Positions 60,756-64,000 of a DNA stretch of 64,000 nt are shown here, piece by piece (the stretch's first letter is position 1; each line of letters starts with the position of its first letter). The position numbers and the translations under genes were made by a program. The stretch covers positions 1 through 64,000 of the forward strand of contig NZ_AP022335.1 in assembly GCF_009936375.1 (NCBI RefSeq). The letters run 5' to 3'. The notes under the pieces are model-generated. The model saw only the letters and a program-made list of their open reading frames with translations. It searched no databases and was not told the DNA's origin. This DNA comes from Methylosinus sp. C49 (lineage in GTDB: Bacteria; Pseudomonadota; Alphaproteobacteria; Rhizobiales; Beijerinckiaceae).

Positions 60756-63629
60756 ATGAACGTCCCGCCGAAAGCCCTATGGAAGGCGACCGCGAGCAGC
60801 GGCGATCCGCGCCATGCGATCGACGATCGCTATTCCACCGCATGGTCGGCCGAACCGGCCGAAAGGTCGTCGCTCGCGATCGATCTCGGCGAGGCGGCCC
60901 TGCTCGGCGGGCTGGAAATCTACTGGGGGCGGCGCGCGTCGAGCGCATATTGCTTCGAGGGCTCGCAGGATGGACTGCGATGGATGCGCCTCTGCGGCTC
61001 CCGACACGGCGAAGGCGGCCAGGAGATTTTCGCCTTTCCGCCGACGCCGGCTCGTTTCCTGCGCTGGAGCGCCGAGAATCCGGAGCGCCGGCCGGGTCCC
61101 GACATCGTCGAAATCAATCTCTACGGCCCCGCCGACGCCGCGACCACGCTGGAGGCGGGACGCATCGCCGCGCTCGGCCATGCGCCGGTCTTTCTTCGCA
61201 GGGGCGAAAGCATCACCGTCGACTTCCGTTTCGCCAGATCCGTGGTCGGCGCGCTCGTCGAATGGGGAGACAGCTATGGACTGGATTTCTCGGCCTATCT
61301 CTCCGACGATGGCGAAAATTTCCGCGAGCTCGGCCGCATTACGGCCGGCGGAGGGGGAAATGGCAGCTTCTGGTGGCCGTGCGCGAGCAGCCGGTTTCTC
61401 CGCCTGACGCTGCACGAGGCGAGCGCGCCGGAAGGCGCCGTCGTCGACGAGCTCAAGCTCCGCATCCTCGACAGCGACCGCATGCCCATCGGCCAGCTAG
61501 AGCGGGCCGCGCGCGCCGGGCGCGGCGAGCTCTACCCGCAAGCGCTGCTCGGCCGTCAAGTCTATTGGACCGTGCTGGGGGAATTCGATCGAGAAGGAGA
61601 GGCGCTTTTCGACGAATATGGCGGTCTCGAACCCCGCCGCGGGTCGCCGCAGATCACGCCGCTGCTGCGAGCAGGCGAGAGATTGCATGGAGCGTCGGCG
61701 AGCGCGTGCATCCGCCATTCCCTCGTCGGCGAATCATTGCCGATCCCAAGCGTTACATGGTCCGTAGATGGACTGGAAATTTGCGCGACGGCGCTCGCTC
61801 ACGCCGGGCAGGCGCTGGTGCAGTATCGGATCGTCAACACATCTCGCGCGCCGCGAAAAGGAGCGCTCGTGCTGGCGGTGCGGCCAGCGCAGATCAATCC
61901 CTATTGGCAGCACGGCGGTCATGCGCCGATCGACGCCATCGCCGTCATCGGTCGCGAGGCGCGAATCGACGATCGAATTTATGCCGCGTTTTCGCGCGAG
62001 CCGGACGCGGTGACGGTCGCCGACTTCGACGACGGAGACGTCGTGAGGCTGATCGAGGGCGGCGCGAGCGGGACGGATCGTCGCCTTTGCTCCGACTCGG
62101 GGCTGCTCAGCGCGGCTGTCGAATTCGCTTTTTCGCTGCCGCCGGCGGCGAGGGACGTCATCGTCGTCGCTGCGCCTTTGCGAGACGGCGTCACACCGGA
62201 CGCCGACGTGACCTTCTCCGCCGTGCGAAAAATCGTCGCGCGTCGCTGGCGAAAAAAGATCGGCCCCCGGAGGATAACGGTCGGCGACCCACGCGTCACC
62301 GAGACGGTCGAGGCGCAAATTTCCTTGATTCTCGTCAATGCGACGCGACCCGCTTTCAAGCCCGGCCCCAGGAACTACGACCGCATTTGGATACGAGATG
62401 GTTCCGCTCAGGCGCTCGCCTTGCTATGGGCCGGCTTGGCCGAAGAGGCCGAGGACTTCGTGCTCTGGTATTCGCAGCGTCTCTATCCCAACGGCATGGT
62501 CCCGCCCATTCTCGACGAGAATGGCGCGATAAATCGGGGTTACGGAAGCGATATCGAATATGACGCGCAGGGAGAGTTCGTCTGCGTCGCGGCAGAGGCG
62601 TATCGGATCACGAGAAGCCGCGCATTTCTGACCGCAGTCCTCGAGCCCGTGGTCCGAGCGACGCGATTCATCGAGGAGCTTTGCGCCCGAACCAATGCGC
62701 AGCATGGCCCTACGTCCCGTTTCCACGGTCTCTTGCCGCCTTCCCTCAGCCATGAGGGCTATAGCGAGCCGAGCTACAGCTATTGGGACGATTTCTTCGC
62801 ATTGAGCGCCTTTCGGGGCTGCGCCTTTCTCGCCGATGCGGCGGGCGAAAGAGAAACAGCGGCGTGGGCGCGAGCGAAAGCGAAGGGGTTCGCCGAAGAT
62901 CTCACTCGCTCGATCCGCATGACCTCCGAACTCATGGGCGAGGGGATGATCGCGGGCTCGGCCGATCGCGAGGACGTCGATCCCACCTCGACCTCCATCG
63001 CCTTCGGGCCTTGCCGCGTGGAGGACGTTCTTCCGCCCGAGCTGCTGGCTGCGACCTACGACCTTTGCGCCGCGCAAATAAAATCGCTCGGCGCTCCGGA
63101 TTTTGCGGGAAGCTTCACCCCCTATGTCATTCGCAATCTGAACGCCTTCGTGTCCCTCGGCCGGCTCGAGGACGCATTCGGTCTGCTCGAGCTGCTTCTT
63201 TCCTGCCGGCGCCCCGAGAATTGGCGGCACTGGGCCGAGGTGGTCTGGAGCCCGCCGCGCGCGCCGCAATATATCGGCGACATGCCGCACACTTGGATCG
63301 GGGCGGAGTTTGTCACTGCCATACGAAGTATGCTGCTGCGCGAAAACGGCGACGCCTTGGAGCTGTTCCGCGGCGCGCCGGACCATTGGTGGGACGGCGA
63401 GGGGATCACTCTGCGGAATCTACCGACGGCTTTCGGCGTCGTCGATCTGCTGGCCTGCCGGACGAAATCCAGAGCGACGATCGAGCTGGCCTCGGCCGGG
63501 CCGCCGCCCGAGCGCGTCACGATACGCTTCCCCGGGGCCACGCGCGCATGTGCGGACGGACAATCCTGCGTTATCGATGGCGATGTGATCACCTCGGCGA
63601 ATTTCAGCCGGATGGTCATCGATTTTTGA
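60756..63629 (+). CDS. Discoidin-domain protein with six-hairpin glycosidase-like catalytic domain
   Basis: The protein has 957 residues. N-terminal F5/8-type C (discoidin) domain at about 6-130 (WKATASSGDPRHAIDDRYST; WSAEPAERSSLAIDLGEAAL; RFLRWSAENPERRPGPDIVE). A second beta-rich module at about 140-500. C-terminal (alpha/alpha)6 toroid: NYDRIWIRDGSAQALALLWA, NGMVPPILDENGAINRGYGS, WDDFFALSAFRGCAFLADAA and HTWIGAEFVTAIRSMLLREN. No signal peptide, so a cytosolic enzyme with a carbohydrate-binding-like front. Divergent from the GH94-type gene by 200 bases. The family of the toroid was not recognised with certainty. Confidence 0.72.
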   Translation: MNVPPKALWKATASSGDPRHAIDDRYSTAWSAEPAERSSLAIDLGEAALLGGLEIYWGRRASSAYCFEGSQDGLRWMRLCGSRHGEGGQEIFAFPPTPARFLRWSAENPERRPGPDIVEINLYGPADAATTLEAGRIAALGHAPVFLRRGESITVDFRFARSVVGALVEWGDSYGLDFSAYLSDDGENFRELGRITAGGGGNGSFWWPCASSRFLRLTLHEASAPEGAVVDELKLRILDSDRMPIGQLERAARAGRGELYPQALLGRQVYWTVLGEFDREGEALFDEYGGLEPRRGSPQITPLLRAGERLHGASASACIRHSLVGESLPIPSVTWSVDGLEICATALAHAGQALVQYRIVNTSRAPRKGALVLAVRPAQINPYWQHGGHAPIDAIAVIGREARIDDRIYAAFSREPDAVTVADFDDGDVVRLIEGGASGTDRRLCSDSGLLSAAVEFAFSLPPAARDVIVVAAPLRDGVTPDADVTFSAVRKIVARRWRKKIGPRRITVGDPRVTETVEAQISLILVNATRPAFKPGPRNYDRIWIRDGSAQALALLWAGLAEEAEDFVLWYSQRLYPNGMVPPILDENGAINRGYGSDIEYDAQGEFVCVAAEAYRITRSRAFLTAVLEPVVRATRFIEELCARTNAQHGPTSRFHGLLPPSLSHEGYSEPSYSYWDDFFALSAFRGCAFLADAAGERETAAWARAKAKGFAEDLTRSIRMTSELMGEGMIAGSADREDVDPTSTSIAFGPCRVEDVLPPELLAATYDLCAAQIKSLGAPDFAGSFTPYVIRNLNAFVSLGRLEDAFGLLELLLSCRRPENWRHWAEVVWSPPRAPQYIGDMPHTWIGAEFVTAIRSMLLRENGDALELFRGAPDHWWDGEGITLRNLPTAFGVVDLLACRTKSRATIELASAGPPPERVTIRFPGATRACADGQSCVIDGDVITSANFSRMVIDF

Positions 63630-63644
63630 GCGGGTCGCGCTCGA

Positions 63645-64000
63645 TCAACTCTCAGCGGCCGCCACATGCTGCTTCACGACGACAAAGCTGTCGGGCGTCA
63701 CCGACACGGAATCGATCCCGCATTCGACCAGGAATTCGGCGAAATCGGGATGGTCGCTCGGCGCTTGCCCGCACAGCCCGACCTTGGCCCCCGTATCGCG
63801 CGCGGCGTCGATGACAGTGTGGATCATCCATTTCACCGCCTCGTCCCTCTCGTCGAACAGATCGGAGAGCTCCGCGGAATCTCGGTCGACGCCGAGAGTG
63901 AGCTGCGTGAGATCATTGCTGCCGATCGAGAAACCGTCGAAGCGCTCCGCAAAGGCGCGGGCGAGAATGACATTCGAGGGAATCTCGCACATGACATAGA
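63645..64000 (-). CDS. ppsA: Phosphoenolpyruvate synthase, C-terminal fragment (cut by window edge)
   Basis: 118 residues at the C-terminus of a PEP synthase/PPDK-type protein. The PEP-binding barrel end carries MCEIPSNVILARAFAERFDG, then FSIGSNDLTQLTLGVDRDS (the GSNDLTQ signature), VGLCGQAPSDHPDFAEFLVE (active-site CGQxPSD) and CGIDSVSVTPDSF. It makes PEP from pyruvate and ATP for gluconeogenesis. The rest lies beyond the right edge. Convergent with the discoidin-domain gene. Confidence 0.9.
   Translation of the reverse strand, partial: YVMCEIPSNVILARAFAERFDGFSIGSNDLTQLTLGVDRDSAELSDLFDERDEAVKWMIHTVIDAARDTGAKVGLCGQAPSDHPDFAEFLVECGIDSVSVTPDSFVVVKQHVAAAES

Noticed and set aside
1-64000. tRNA, rRNA genes and CRISPR arrays
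   Set aside because: No cloverleaf-type sequence, rRNA signature or regularly spaced direct repeats were seen on reading; absence is by eye only.

Overview
The window looks like plasmid or chromid DNA from a type II (alphaproteobacterial) methanotroph of the Methylosinus/Methylocystis kind. Three things point there: a methanobactin (copper-chelating peptide) gene cluster at 23.1-28.3 kb, a repABC replication/partition cassette at 44.6-49.1 kb, and very GC-rich coding with rhizobial-type families (RegB/RegA, Omp25-like barrel, repABC). No ribosomal RNA, tRNA or CRISPR array was recognised.

Left part (0-9 kb): the end of a LysR regulator, a divergent NAD(P)H-binding oxidoreductase and HxlR regulator, a decayed TonB receptor, and a cell-surface-signalling set (TonB receptor with STN domain, FecR-like anti-sigma, FecI-like ECF sigma). 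A divergent PepSY membrane protein with a small membrane partner follows. The set resembles the mbnI/mbnR/mbnT regulators of methanobactin loci but lies about 16 kb from the end of the mbn operon.

Iron and respiration block (9-23 kb): a small Cys-rich exported protein; an unusual outer-membrane protein made of two barrel-like halves joined by a His/Gly-rich linker; a FeoA-FeoB fusion with a long insertion; FeoC; an exported methyltransferase; and an APC permease. Next comes an operon of a cytochrome bd-like subunit fused to cytochrome c, a second membrane subunit, a free cytochrome c, and the redox sensor pair RegB/RegA. An IS3 remnant closes the block.

Methanobactin block (23-29 kb, minus strand): mbnA-mbnB-mbnC-mbnM-mbnF-mbnD, with overlapping reading frames after mbnA. 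The precursor is 27 residues with a predicted 8-residue core, DCGTACWG. The region upstream of mbnA holds frameshifted remains of an ECF sigma factor and of a receiver domain.

Copper/TonB block (29-39 kb): two TonB receptors, each preceded by a small exported CCxxC (DUF2946-like) protein, with an OmpR-type two-component system between them. The second receptor belongs with a copper-uptake-associated protein, an alpha/beta hydrolase and a divergent TetR regulator. Two near-identical 15-bp palindromes probably mark TetR operators.

Replicon maintenance block (39-53.6 kb): two copies of an RHE_PE00001/DUF1612-type gene in inverted orientation bracket a frameshifted DUF6880 gene, a Fic protein, three parS-like palindromes, repA-repB-repC, a resolvase split by an IS110-family element, and a PIN-type toxin-antitoxin pair.

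Right part (53.8-64 kb): an SbmA/YddA-type ABC transporter, a GH15 glucoamylase-like enzyme, a GH94-type enzyme, a discoidin-domain six-hairpin glycosidase-like protein, and the C-terminus of a PEP synthase. This is a carbohydrate-polymer module unrelated to metals.
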